In this document: positions 1 to 10,742 of the stretch, piece by piece
Layout of the letters: each line of letters opens with the position of its first letter
Numbering within the stretch: the first letter of the stretch is position 1
Assembly: GCA_034770075.1 (NCBI GenBank)
Contig: CM068386.1
Coordinates: forward strand, 41,329,990 to 41,393,989
Source: Aralia elata
Taxonomy: Eukaryota; Streptophyta; Magnoliopsida; Apiales; Araliaceae
Direction of reading: 5' to 3'
Length of the DNA stretch: 64,000 nucleotides
Position numbers and translations under genes: made by a program
The notes under the pieces: model-generated
Told to the model about the DNA's origin: nothing
The model's input: the letters and a program-made list of their open reading frames with translations, nothing else
Databases searched by the model: none

Positions 1-1120
1 ATTTATTTTTATAGAAATATAAAATAACAATTCATTCACGTTTATCAATGAACATAAAATTAAAAAATATATATTATTAAATTTTCTAAATTATGAAAAT
101 AAGACTTTTTTATATAAAAAAATGGAAGAGATACTATTAACTAAAGCTAAAAAAGAAAACATGTGCTTTACTTGCTTAAACATCGATCAATAACAATTTA
201 CAATTTGAAATTTGACTAATAAATTTTGGAGTCTAGAGATCGAAGAAAATATCTGAGTTGATTGAACAAGACTTTAAAGTCTCCATGCTAGCAAGGAATA
301 AATTGCAGCTATTTTATTGAAAAAATCTGGAAGAAATGATTCTTTAGTATCTTATTTGACAATTAACAAATAAAATAAAAAGAGTTTACTATTTTAGAAT
401 TAGTATGTAACAGGGCCTAAAATAATATTCTCTGAAGAATCTCATTTACTAGGGAAAAAAATTTCAATAAAATCTCATATCTTTTCACAGTAGTAGTCAG
501 TTAAATTTTTTTTAATGAAGATTCACTAATGAAGAAAATTAAAATCTATATTTCACTGCTGTGAAGAACCCTTACATAGTTGCATGTAAAGTACTTAGTT
601 CTTTACTAGAAAAGATAAAGGTAATTGATCCACTAATGAATCTGATTTTCTTCTACATGGGAGAGAGAGAAAGAAAGAAAGACGTTAGGTTTAGTAGATA
701 AAAATAAATTGGGGACATGGGTTGTAATTTAAAATTTATTATATTGAAAGTTGAGGATAATATGGGAATTATAAAAATATTACTTATTCAAATTTCTTTT
801 CCGTCCAAATCATGCCAATTTTGGACGAAAAGCTTTGGCAGGAAAAGTGGCCAAGTTTTCTATCCATTTCTTTTCTTTTCCGTTTATTAAAAAACTCAGA
901 AACATAGGAATTGGAAAGAAACTTAAATTTTTCGTCCATTTCTTTTCTTTTCTGGCTATTTTAAAACTCAAAAACAGAGCGTTAGAGACAACCAAATAGA
1001 CAAATACTAAGGGCTTCACTTGGTACTTGGTAGTAATGTAGTATGCCATCTCTTGTCTAATAAGTCCCATATTGAATGACCACTATTGCATGTAAGGAAG
1101 CCACACCAAATTTCAAAACA
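1..1120. other. AT-rich spacer, no gene seen
   Basis: AT-rich sequence without a convincing reading frame. It contains a short GAGA/GAAA simple repeat near 660-685. A short minus-strand frame at 810-1070 has low-complexity lysine- and phenylalanine-rich content and no recognisable domain, so I do not call it a gene. Confidence 0.6.
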
Positions 1121-1310
1121 TCCCACATTGTCTAGTATGTCATCTCTTGTCTTACCTCTATTCTATAAATAGAGGAGACTTTCAAGTTACTTTTACATGG
1201 TTAGACAAAAAAATATCCCACATTGTTTAATATACCATCTCTTGTCTTCCAACTATTCTATAAATAGAGGAGACTTTCAAGTTAATTTTACATGGTTAGG
1301 CAAAAAAGTC
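1121..1310. repeat. Two-copy tandem repeat, about 95 bp, each with a TATA-box motif
   Basis: Two consecutive units begin TCCCACATTG at 1121 and 1216. Each contains ATCTCTTGTCTT, then TTCTATAAATAGAGGAGACT, then TTTTACATGGTTAG. A weaker third trace (CATCTCTTGTCTAATAAGTCCCA) lies at about 1046-1071. CTATAAATAGAGG is a near-ideal plant TATA box. The arrangement resembles LTR promoter remnants, but no LTR ends were found, so the origin is unresolved. Confidence 0.7.
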
Positions 1311-1365
1311 TTAAAGAATTGGTCTTTCAAGTTATTTTTTAATATATTATTTAAAATTATTTAAA

Positions 1366-1556
1366 TTACCGGTACAAGCGGTTCGGTTCGGTGTTTACCG
1401 ACCAAGCCAAACAAGCTACCGGAACCGGAACCGAAAATCCGGTACGTACCGGTTTTTTGAACCGGTACCGAACCGGTTCATATTTGCACCGAACCGACCG
1501 GTTCGAACCGGTTCAGTTTCCCTAAAAACCGAATAAACCGACCGGTTTGAACACCC
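1366..1556. repeat. CCGGTT/CGGTTCGG-rich dispersed repeat, possibly hAT-type MITE fragment
   Basis: A GC-rich island in AT-rich DNA made of many copies of ACCGGTTC, CGGTTCGG and GAACCGGAACC. It ends in GGTTTGAACACCCCTA, which resembles the terminal sequence of many plant hAT non-autonomous elements (GGGGTGTTCAAACC when reversed). I could not find a matching left terminus or an 8-bp target duplication. Confidence 0.5.
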
Positions 1557-2373
1557 CTAATTTTACCCTTATGAGATTACATTTGATAACAATTTGTAGA
1601 CAAAAAACTAAATATTAGTTTAATGTTATTGTTGAAAAATAATTTTAGACAATAAAAAATTCGATAAATAAAATTGTTTATTAGGGATCAGTTAATTGCG
1701 TGTTCGATGCCTTAGACTCAAAAATTTTTTGGAATACAAAATAACTGGTACAATCAAACAGTTACACAAGTACAATTTTTAGTAATACGTGACTAAAAAT
1801 TATTTCACACTACAACAATTCCAGTAACACGGAACCGAAAATTATTTACAGATTACAATAATGAGAGTTCTACCTTATAAAACCTCCTGGCGATGCGCCT
1901 GACAGGTATCTAATTTTATTCCTAAGATAAAACTCTGAAAAGAGCTATTGTTTTGTTCTTTTGTTGATGAAGAGTTGTTCTTTTCTGATCTTGATGTGGC
2001 CATTTTTAATTATTTCACTTCTTGATAAATTACATAACTTTCATGTTTGTGAACGTCCATAGCTGTCAGTAGTGGGGATTAAAACTCTCAACCGCTTCAA
2101 CTCTTAGCCGCTTCAATTTTTCTTGGCAAGTGAGTTTTTCGACGAAAATGGCTAAATTTGGAGTTCTATAAATCTGATGACCACGAAATTTTAACTGGGA
2201 GTACTTGTTAATATGTATAAGATTCTATCAAAAATTTGGAGTCATCGGAGTTGTGCAAGATAGTGATCATTTTTCTTAGTTTCGAAAGTTAAAACGGACG
2301 TTTGAAAAATGTTAAAGGAAATTGAAATTTTTTATAATGAAAGTATTTTTGAGTATGGAATATATGTACATAT
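1557..2373. other. AT-rich spacer to the Gypsy boundary, no gene seen
   Basis: No reading frame or RNA gene recognised. The five bases before the LTR (CATAT, 2369-2373) should be one target-site duplication, but they do not match the bases after the right LTR. Confidence 0.5.
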
Positions 2374-4594
2374 TGTCGACGCAGGAAAAATCGCTTCTGG
2401 GCTAATTATTACCCTTTCCAATTTTAGCCTTTTTATTAGATGATTTTTTGGAAAAGGTCGGCACAAATGTCGACGGGGTTTTGAAAGATTGTTTTTTTAT
2501 GATGAGCCAATTGACCAGAGTCGCCAGTTGGTATATTTGAAAATGGATGTACCAACTCATCCGAGTTTCGTTTTCGTAAATCGCTGGCTCATATATGACT
2601 CCGAATTAGTTGGTCTGCAAACCGAGATTCATAGAGTTCGGGGGCTTGCTTAAGCGAGGGGAAGGTGTTAGGCACCCCCCGACTTCCGTGAAACACGGTT
2701 ACCGCAATCTCGATGCTTTTCCTATCCTTTAATTCTTAAAATGTGTGTGTGCGCGCGTGTGTGCCTATGTGAATGTTGTGGTGAGTTTTGCATGAAAAAA
2801 CCATTTGGGTTTTTTATGAAAAGTCGTGTTTTATTTTGAGAATGCCTTAGAATGTCTTTCGGCTTATACGAGAAAGCTTTATTATTTTATGAGAAAGGTT
2901 TGATTTTAATTGTCAAAAACTACAAGATTTTCATTAGGTGTCGTTTTGGCAAAACAAGAGTTTTTAAACCTTCGTCAAAATAGGAATCGGGACCTATACG
3001 TTGCTTTCGTAAATAAAGTGACGGGCAATTTCTAGGATCTCTTTAACCCTATGCACAAAGGTTTAATAAAACGTTATTTTATTTTTTATAAAACCATGTT
3101 TTGTGATGGTTGAACACGATTTTTTCCTTTAGCCTTCTCGTTTAAACAGGAATCGACATTCATTAGCACTTCCAATTTTAAGCCTCGTGGTGCTAATAAC
3201 CTAATTTGATTGATTTTATGAAAATCTTCATCGTTTAGCTTTGAAATCAATTTTTGTGTCGTAAATCAAATCAAGCATCAAAATACGTGGGGGCTATTCA
3301 TGGGCATGTGAGCCATCAAAATAACCCCAAACGCCCGCAATCGCATATTTCACTATTACGGGGCCTTAAACCCGATTTTCAACTTGATATCGTTTTAAGG
3401 CCCGACAATTACATATTTACAATAAAGGATACATCGGCCCTATTACATACACCCAAAAATGTCCATCATCGGATTTGGACCACGGGGTCGCGTTCCTAGG
3501 TTCACATCCAAAATTGCTACACACCCACAAAATGGATACTACAAAAAATAAACAACACCGGGTTGCCGACAAAACCACAATATCCTAAAATAGCAATCTA
3601 AATACACTACGCATAATACATTACCATAACGAGCTAAAATCACCAAATGGATATCATCGGGCCATTAGGAAGAATTTTGTTCCGTTGGAACCCTCACTAA
3701 TAGTCCTTAATCCATGTATCCTCAATAATATACAAAAAAACTACATTTAATATAGTCCGAATGACAAAAGATTAACAAAATAATACAACAAAAATGCTAT
3801 AAAAAAGGGCCTTTCACCTTGCAAATAACACCACGATGCATATAAACTCGTATATTAATTAGAGTAGAAGGTGTATGTGATACAATCTAACAAAAGGGTA
3901 TAAATCCTCACTTATTTCTCTCTTTTCTCTCTTCTCCCGCTGCTGTTTGCTTGCTGCTTTTTCCTCTTTTTCAAACTCTCTCTCGCTCCCTGTATGCTGA
4001 TGAAAATGAAGAACTGCATTGATAAAGGCTGCCAGGGGCAGCCGCAGATTGATCCGCGGCTTGGCCGCAGATTGATCTGCGGCTAGCTTTGGTGCACCGA
4101 ACCTCGGTTCCCCCCGCGCCGCGCTCGAGTTCCGTGTCGTCAGACATCCCATCATTGGCCGCAGATTGATCTACGGCTGGCTGGGCTAATTTCCTCGATT
4201 TTTGTACTGCACCTCGATTCTCGTGTCGTACTGTTGGTTTTCGTTGAAAAGCCTGTATTTTGCAGTCCAGGAACTGCTGGGAAACGTGTCATATCATTCA
4301 GGAATGCTCGTTTCGAATGGCTGCGACATGACACAGGATTTGTATTTGGAGCTTGGTTTCCAGGAGCGCTGCCCCCCGACCCCCCACTAGCTCACCGGCG
4401 AGCAGGCAAGCGTAGTGGCCATTAGTCGATTCCTGATATACGCTCGTTGTCGCGTCGGCTTTGATCGCAAGTCGTTGTGGTGGCTTTGAGTGTTCGTACT
4501 TATGTCCACCCTTCGTTCTCGTAGGCTGGGTTAATTGACGATTCTGCCCTCCTGTCAGGGTTAGTATACGAAGTGCAAAATTTGGGTGTCTACA
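2374..4594 (-). repeat. Gypsy element 3' LTR, copy A
   Basis: 2,221 bp, plus strand from TGTCGACGC to GTGTCTACA. It is a direct repeat of 18440-20891 and 44804-47013. It differs from the right LTR by scattered, mostly transition changes and by about 10 extra bases near 2807-2816, so the insertion is not recent. It contains a GT/GC alternating run (2742-2763), three copies of a 20-bp palindrome (4041-4177), and a long pyrimidine run at 3916-4008 (purine-rich in element sense). Small frames inside it are not supported as genes. Confidence 0.88.
4041..4177. repeat. Three 20-bp palindromes in the LTR
   Basis: Copies at 4041-4060, 4064-4083 and 4158-4177 of GCCGCAGAT-TG-ATCTGCGGC, a perfect 9-bp inverted repeat with a 2-bp centre. 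The first and third each carry one mismatch. The same motif recurs three times at 5767-5830, outside the LTR. It could be a protein-binding site or a hairpin. The function is unknown. Confidence 0.8.
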
Positions 4595-4612
4595 GCTGCC
4601 CCTCTTTATCAT
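4595..4612 (-). other. Polypurine tract of the Gypsy element
   Basis: Immediately inside the 3' LTR the minus strand reads GATAAAGAGGGGCAGC before TGTAGACACCC. This purine-rich stretch is in the correct place to prime plus-strand DNA synthesis. Confidence 0.75.
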
Positions 4613-4978
4613 GTTTATGAAATGTTAAATGAAATAAACATGATAAAGAAGTAGGCACCCGATGCATGAATGACAGTGCATAAGAATGACAGTACATACA
4701 TGATGCAACACATATAGCTTATGACGCAACACAAGATGTAAGACATGCAAAACATTCGTAAAGATGTCAATTCATCCTGCAATTATAAATTTTATTGTGA
4801 GTACTGACCTCAACAGGACTCAATCGCTGATCGCATCGTTATTGTCGGGTTCCGTCTCTAACAGGTCGTTGCTATAATCGTTATCGCAGATGTCGTGCTC
4901 CGTCTCGTAATCGTCATCGTCTTGGGATCGTCGTCGTCTCATAACTGTCGGGTCTCGTATCCGATCGGTCGTCTCGTA
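4613..4978. other. Gypsy 3' untranslated region, no gene seen
   Basis: Lies between the polypurine tract and the minisatellite. It contains ACAT/GACAGTRCATA-like short repeats near 4660-4740. Frames reading through it are low-complexity and are continuous with the minisatellite. Confidence 0.5.
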
Positions 4979-5620
4979 GATGTAGGGTCTAGTCTCCGAT
5001 TGATCGCCTCGTCTGTATCGGTTCTCGTCTCCGATTGGTCGACTCGTCTGTATCGGTTCTCGTCTCCGATTGGTCGACTCGTCTGCACCGGGTCTCGTTT
5101 CCGATTGGTCGACTCGTCTGTATCGGTTCTCGTCTCCGATTGGTCGACTCGTCTGCACCGGGTCTCGTTTCCGGTTGATCGTCTCGTCGGTACCGGGTCT
5201 CGTTTCCGGTTGATCGTCTCGTCGGCACCGGGTCTCGTCTCCGGTTGATCGTCTCCTCAGCACCGGGTCTCATCTCCGGTGGGTTGTCTTGTCTGTATCG
5301 GTTCTCGTCTCCGACTAGTCAACTCATCTGTATCGGTTCTCGTCTCCGATTGGTCGACTCGTTTGCACCGGGTCTCGTTTCCGGTTTATCGTCTCGTCGG
5401 CACCGGGTCTCGTCTCCGGTTGATCGTCTCGTTGGCACCAGGTCTCGTCTCCGGTTGATCGTCTTGTTGCCACCGGGTCTCATTTCCGGTTGATCGTCTC
5501 GTCGGCATCGGGTCTCGTTTCCGGTCGATCGTCTCGTCGGCACCGGGTCTCATCTCCGGTCGATCGTCTCGTCGGCACCGGGTCTCGTTTTCGGTTGATC
5601 GTCTCGTAAATCACCACGCT
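4979..5620. repeat. 35-bp minisatellite in the Gypsy 3' region, about 18 units
   Basis: Perfectly spaced 35-bp units (for example at 5034, 5069, 5104 and 5139) with the core CTCGTCTCCGATTGGTCGAC or CTCGTCTCCGGTTGATCGTC. Two variant families occur: a GATTGGTCGACTCG type on the left and a GGTTGATCGTCTCG type on the right. Because 35 is not a multiple of three, the long arginine-rich frames on both strands rotate through all frames and are not genes. Tat/Ogre elements are known to carry variable tandem repeats in this 3' region. The second contig starts inside this array. Confidence 0.92.
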
Positions 5621-5766
5621 CCTGCCGGGTCTCGCCCCGATAATCGATTCGTCGTGTTCCGCCCCCGATTGGTCGAAATCTCGTATTTTATTCTCACATA
5701 CCAAGTCAAATAGATTTAAAATTTATCAATTTTGCAAAGGAGAAAAAGGAAAAAGCACCGGACCCA

Positions 5767-5830
5767 GCCGCAGATTGATCTGCGGCCAGCCGCAAATTGA
5801 TCTGCGACCAGCCGCAGATTGATCTGCGGC
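5767..5830. repeat. Three further 20-bp palindromes, 22-bp spacing
   Basis: Copies of the LTR palindrome at 5767-5786, 5789-5808 and 5811-5830. The outer two are perfect and the middle one has two symmetric-side changes. The 22-bp period places all three on the same face of the helix. They lie about 650 bp upstream of the antisense PMD gene start. Confidence 0.8.
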
Positions 5831-6484
5831 CAAGATCGGCTTTTTTAAACCGTTCACCCCTTCCCAGATCTGTCGTTTTCAGCCCTTGCCCACTGTTGCT
5901 TTTCGCAATTTTTCACCCTCATACGTCCCTTTTGCCAATTTTTTCAACCTTCTCGCAAAAACCGCTCTGGTTAGATCGATCTACACGCTACGGGTAATAT
6001 TTTGACCGATTGTTTTCTTATCTCGTCAATGTTTCGCTATACATTTGCTATTTTGAATGCTTAGAGATAGAAATATATGCTCTGAAATGCTATGCCATGT
6101 GCCATTGCATGTATATGTTATGTCTCAACTGTGCGAGTCATATTCTATGTTCATGATGCGGGTCATACATACTTGTCATTTTTTGAAAGAAAGCATGCAC
6201 TATGGTCATTTAAATGTCGTAATTAACCATATAAAATGCAATTTTGATCTGTTGTGGTTTGGGTTAATTGAAAACATGCCTGGCTGTGCATGGGATGCTC
6301 ATTTTATAGACGAAACTCTGCCGAAATTTCGAAAAAACTGGAGTCCCACTAACATCTAATTCATGCATATATAGTAACCATGCATCATGCTGCATTAATT
6401 CTATGATAAAGATAGGCAGATAAAATGTTTGTGACACAATTCGAAATATAATGTACCTCCCTCTTTGATTGTGTCGTTCTAGCT
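5831..6484 (+). promoter_or_regulatory. Putative promoter/5' region of the antisense PMD gene
   Basis: No coding sequence. The region upstream of the PMD ATG holds CATATATAGTAACC at about 6366-6379, a possible TATA element about 105 bp upstream. No further evidence of transcription can be read from sequence, so this is inference from position only. Confidence 0.25.
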
Positions 6485-8443
6485 ATGGATCCTGACACTC
6501 CCAGCAGCTCCACTACACCTCGTGCCTCGGGTGTTCGCCGTCGTAGGGCTGTACCTGCCCCGGTTTTGACTCGGACTCGCCAGGCTCGTCGACTGGCGGA
6601 GGCTGTTGTCCGACCTGATCATCCTGAGGTTGACGAGGCCTTTCTTCCGGATATTGAGGTAGAGGGGTCGTCCTCCAGCACACCAGCTTCCTCTACTCAC
6701 CGCGTTCTACCCGGTGCCTCTGTTCAGGTGCCTGATCTATTGGGTCGAGATCTCAGTCGTCACCCCTTAACATTTCTTGTCGCTAATGAGGTATACTCAT
6801 TACTCCTCTGAATTCATTCCCCATCTCTGTTCGTACCTGGACTGATCCATTAGTGATTGCCACAGGTGCCCGAGTTCACTCAGCCGAGGGGCAACTGGTT
6901 TAACATCTATTCCCTCTACACAGCACTGCACGCCGATTACCGCATGGTGGTGGACTCCTGGGGTTTCCATTCTTTCTTCACCATCATTCCCCGTCAGTGC
7001 CCATGGGGTTATATGAGGGCTTTGTCTGAGCGATGGTTCCACCAGACCCAGTCCCTTCATCTTTTGGATTGCGAGGTTGTGCTGACTCCTTGGGATTGGA
7101 GGTACATTACCGGCATCGAGTTCACCGGAGTCCGTGTTCCCCTAGATCTCGATATTACTCCAGCGGAGGTCCGATCTTTATTGGGTTTCGCTGCCGAGGA
7201 CCGGGTCTTCAAGGCCCGCAGCATTCGGTCCGGAGCATTGGCTGTTGACGCTGTCGAAGGTATCTATGCAAGGCCCCTCCCTGCAGACCGAGCTACTCGT
7301 GACATTCTACTCCGGCGTCTGTTCCTGACTATTATGAGGAGTTGTTTCCTAGGGAATAACTCTTCTACCATTCATTTCAGCGTTGTCGGAGCCATCAGGG
7401 ATATGGATCGGATCGGTGATTATGACTGGGGGTCCTTCACTTTCGCCTATTTCCTCCATGGTCTCCGTCTTTGCTCAGAGGGACAAATAGACGCTTGGCT
7501 TGGGTTTTACCCCTTTCTGCTAGTAAGCCTTCTTTTCTCACTGCACTTCCTATCATTTCATTTCCTTTCTTTGCATCTGCCGGTTACTCATGTCGTTTCT
7601 TGTCTCTGTTCACAGTTCTAGGCGTACGAGCGACTCCCATGCCTGAGGCCTGTCACGACTCTCGGTCTGGATACCTATCCCAGGGGTCGGCGGTGGCACC
7701 ACAGTACTTTAGAGGAGGTTCCGGTGTCTGGCAGCTTCGCCCACTGCCATATTCAGTTGGAGTTGATCACTGCCGTTGAGGTCGTCTGGACTCCTTATCT
7801 TTCTGAGCATCTGACTGTGGGGTTTACAGACGAATATCCCTCCGGCCCAGAGTTCGTACTTTCCACCCGCTGCCTTACTTTGCAGAGTGTTGGAGGATGG
7901 GTGATGTATTTGGGAGAGCGCGCATTCAGATGCGTAACTGGAGAGATCTGTATTCCGCACTCCCTCCCCTTCACTACATCCTGGCCGATGGACTCTCAGC
8001 CCTCAGAGATTATGCTGGAGGGAGAGGATGGCCTGACACTTTCTTCAGGTCCCAGCACGAGTGAGGCTTTCCGTACCTGGTGGGTGCCCCGCACTATCGG
8101 TCCTCAGACTCGGGCCATATTTTTCCTTGGAGATATGGTCTCTGGATCGGTGATGATGACTGATTGGGCTACCTGTGTTCGGGCTCCTACCCATGCTGAG
8201 CAGATTGTTACTCTGACCCGCCAGGTGGACCAGCTATCCCTATATCTTCGGGTGTTAGGCCGGACCCCAGAGGATGCTTATGCGTATGATCTTGACAGTG
8301 CGGGTTTTGATGCAGGCCCGAGCTCATCTGATGCCCCAGTGCACCCATATATCCCAGATATTAACTTCGGGGCTTCGACTTTGACTTCTACTCCGGAGGA
8401 TCAGTTTGAGAACCCCGACTTCATAGACGATATTACTTTTTGA
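6485..8443 (+). CDS. Plant mobile domain (PMD) protein, three exons, antisense cargo gene of the Gypsy element
   Basis: Predicted exons are 6485-6790, 6866-7522 and 7622-8443 (594 codons). Intron 1 is GAG|GTATAC...TGCCACAG|GTG and intron 2 is CTA|GTAAGC...TTCTAG|GCG. Both preserve frame and remove the stops met on direct reading. Exon 1 encodes a Ser/Pro/Arg-rich head. Exons 2-3 encode the PMD core: a WFN-YSLYTAL helix, then LTPWDWRYITGI and GVRVPLDLDI, matching the first-strand motif of the aminotransferase-like PMD family, and an AYERLPCLRP segment across the second junction. The tail is acidic. PMD proteins occur as host genes (MAIL/MAIN group) and inside transposons, and their biochemical role is uncertain. 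The gene runs opposite to gag-pol, and extra antisense ORFs are known in the Tat lineage. Splicing is inferred from sequence only. Confidence 0.75.
6791..6865 (+). other. Intron 1 of the antisense PMD gene
   Basis: 75 bp, GTATAC at the 5' end and GATTGCCACAG at the 3' end. It contains the stop that would otherwise terminate exon 1 after the Leu-Leu-Leu run. Removal joins codon GAG to GTG in phase 0. The sequence is the same in copy B (33152-33225). Confidence 0.7.
7523..7621 (+). other. Intron 2 of the antisense PMD gene
   Basis: 99 bp, from GTAAGC to a pyrimidine-rich stretch ending TTCACAGTTCTAG. The nearer CACAG site would leave a TAG in frame, so the TTCTAG site is preferred. Removal joins CTA to GCG in phase 0 and continues the PMD fold. 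Confidence 0.7.
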
Positions 8444-8655
8444 GTAGATCTTGATAGGATAGGGCTTTTTGTACTTGAACCTGTTCAATTTCTTTTTCCA
8501 TTTCATGCACTATGTATTGAACTCCTTTATTCATTTATGCACATTTTTATCATTATGACAATTCAATTGCCCTATTATGAACTGTATGATGCATGCTTTT
8601 TATTCATGGATAGATAATGACCCCTGCACAGTCTTTTTGATACTATTTTTCACAG
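8444..8655 (+). other. Spacer between the two antisense genes
   Basis: 212 bp, pyrimidine-rich and AT-rich, ending TATTTTTCACAG directly before the ATG of the second gene. That end looks like a splice acceptor, so the two genes may be joined or share an upstream exon. No coding sequence was seen. Confidence 0.4.
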
Positions 8656-10289
8656 ATGTCGTCACCAGATGCCGTGGTACGTTTGGATCTCGGTCCTCCC
8701 ACAGGGTTGGTTGGCAGGCTTTTCCGCTGGTTGGACAGTTTGTCGCCGGGCGACAGGGCTATTGCAGATGGTCTTCTGGGACACTCCTGGTCCTTATTAT
8801 CCTTTTAGGTGCCGGCGGGCTTTGCGGAGGGTATTCTGAGCTATTGGGCCCCTGCCCGTCAGGTGTTCAGATTAAGAATAGTGGAGCTGACCCCTACTCT
8901 TGAGGAGTATGCCCGCTTTACTAGCTTGTCTTTTGGAATGGTCCTTGTGCCAGGGTCACAGCTGGTCCTATGCGCCGTCAGTTCTTGACTTTTACTGCGT
9001 TGCGGAGGACAGTTCTGTTATCGGTGATCACATCAGACCATCTAGTTCCCCTCCATTTCCTGATTGATCGATTCGGCTCACCCGACAGTTTTCATCTATT
9101 CTCTGGTGATTTTTCCGTATCTGAGGAGCGTTGGGGCGCTTTGAGAGTAGATGTTTTGATGGATTGTGTTATCTCAGTTTTGTATCTGCCAGCCGGATTC
9201 GATCTATTGGATATGCGAGTTATTGCGGCCACTAGAGCCCTTCAGGAGGATCACACCATTATTCCCATGATATTAGCAGACACCTACATGTCAGCCTCAT
9301 ATTGTCAGTCTTTCCGAGGCAGAGTATTCAGAGGGAGCTCTGTTTTGTTGTATGTATGGTTTATGAGCCATCTCAGCCCCATCGGTTATCTCCGTCGCCA
9401 TGGGTTTTGCTTCAGCCACGACATAGCCATGCAATTTTCGTTTCGTCCCGTGAGCTGTATTGATGCGGCTTCCTGGATAGAATTCTTATCGGCTATTGAG
9501 GAGCCCTTTCATCTCTTGATCTATTCGGGTTATTGCTCCTTCATGAGCTTCTCGACTCATGTGCCCACCTTGGATTTCATCCCTATTTCTGGCTTGAGGG
9601 GCGTGACGACTTATCATCCCTTAGCGGTTATGGGGCAGTTTGATCAGATACAGGATTTTCACCCTTTCACGGGCGCAGCCGACTACCGATTCCTCATATC
9701 ACCCCAGACAGAGAGGGATCTACTGCGGGTATATGATCTTTGGTCTCATAGGATCTTTGCCGAGTATAGTGAGAGTTGCCCCCTTCAGACATCTGTTTAT
9801 GTGCAATGGTTGCACGGAGACTCGGATATGGTTGGTTTGAGTCAGACTGGAGTATTTGATGACTCTCGAGTGATTTTCACAGATGATACCACCCCAGAGG
9901 TATTTATTCCTCCTAAGTCTACAGAGACGATGTCCAAATATGATTTTGAAGGCTTCTCCACTCCCGCCCATATTCCTTATTCCATCTCAGCTGATTCTGC
10001 CCCTAGTCGGGTTACTGAGGATAGCCGGATCCGACTGGCCTTGGTTACTACTGAGGCTGAGAGGGACGCTGCTCTTGTCGAGAGAGATGCTGCTATTCTG
10101 GCCAGAGATGCTGCCCTCACTGATAGAGACACCATTGTATTGCAGACTAGGGCAGTTATAGATGCTCATTCTGAGACTGTTAGCCGAGCCACTGCTTTAT
10201 TGGATTGCATCGACATGATGGGGCAACAGATTGCAGGGGACACCGATGCTTCAGATCTATCCACCACCTTATCCGTCCTGCTTAGTTAG
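8656..10289 (+). pseudogene. Second antisense cargo gene: DUF7745/PMD-like protein with coiled-coil tail
   Basis: ATG at 8656. One frame runs to TAG at 8806-8808, which is followed in the same frame by VPAGFAEGILSYWAP and then LTPTLEEYARF. LTPTLEEY is a hallmark of the DUF7745/PMD group found in plant retroelements. Near 8932-8938 two extra bases shift the frame. Copy B lacks them, so they are probably sequence errors. From 8970 the frame is open for 439 codons: MILADTYMSAS and LLYVWFMSHLS motifs of the family, then a C-terminus with four ERDAAL/ARDAAL-type heptad repeats (about residues 360-390 of this part), a likely coiled coil. The TAG is present in both copies and is probably a true mutation, unless the first 50 codons are an exon spliced away. 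The function is unknown. It converges on integrase. Confidence 0.65.
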
Positions 10290-10742
10290 TTTCAGATTTG
10301 TAGATCATTTTATTTCCTGCATAGACTATGTCAGTTTCATCGGTTATCGAAAGAGAAATCTTGTAACAAAATGACTTATATATATAGACATGCATTTAAA
10401 ATTAGTCATTTTCCCTTTTTTGTCGTATCGTTGCCTTTCATTGGATCCTCATTTTATCCAGCTAACCACAATTTTGATATTTCGCCTTCTTTCTCTTCTC
10501 AAGTCTTGATGGAGATTTGACAGATATTGTCGCACACCCTGTTGATTTCATCGGGCTGAGTCTTAGATTTTGGCTCACTGTTTGGTTGGGTTAGGGTTAT
10601 GTCATTTGAGATGAAGCTGATCAGGTGGCTGGTTTCGGGAAGGTTTCGAGGGTATAGGAAGGTTTTTTCTGGCTGTTGGGAATCGGTTTTGGTTAGAGAA
10701 AGTATTATTTTGTAAAGAAATGGACCGTGCCATGATGGCTGC
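10290..10742. other. Convergent 3' spacer between antisense gene and integrase
   Basis: Both the plus-strand cargo gene and minus-strand pol end here. It contains TATATATATAGACATGCA at about 10377-10394 and no supported gene. A minus-strand frame at 10499-10756 is probably untranslated 3' sequence. Confidence 0.5.

Noticed and set aside
3254..3499. Small plus-strand frame in the LTR, repeated at 19347 and 45706
   Set aside because: It is repeated only because the LTR is repeated, with no domain and no LTR function requiring it.
4979..5620. CRISPR-like array
   Set aside because: 35-bp units are directly contiguous without unique spacers, in a plant retroelement.
4820..5704. Arginine/aspartate-rich frames on both strands
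   Set aside because: They are generated by the 35-bp minisatellite. The period is not divisible by three and frames overlap on both strands.
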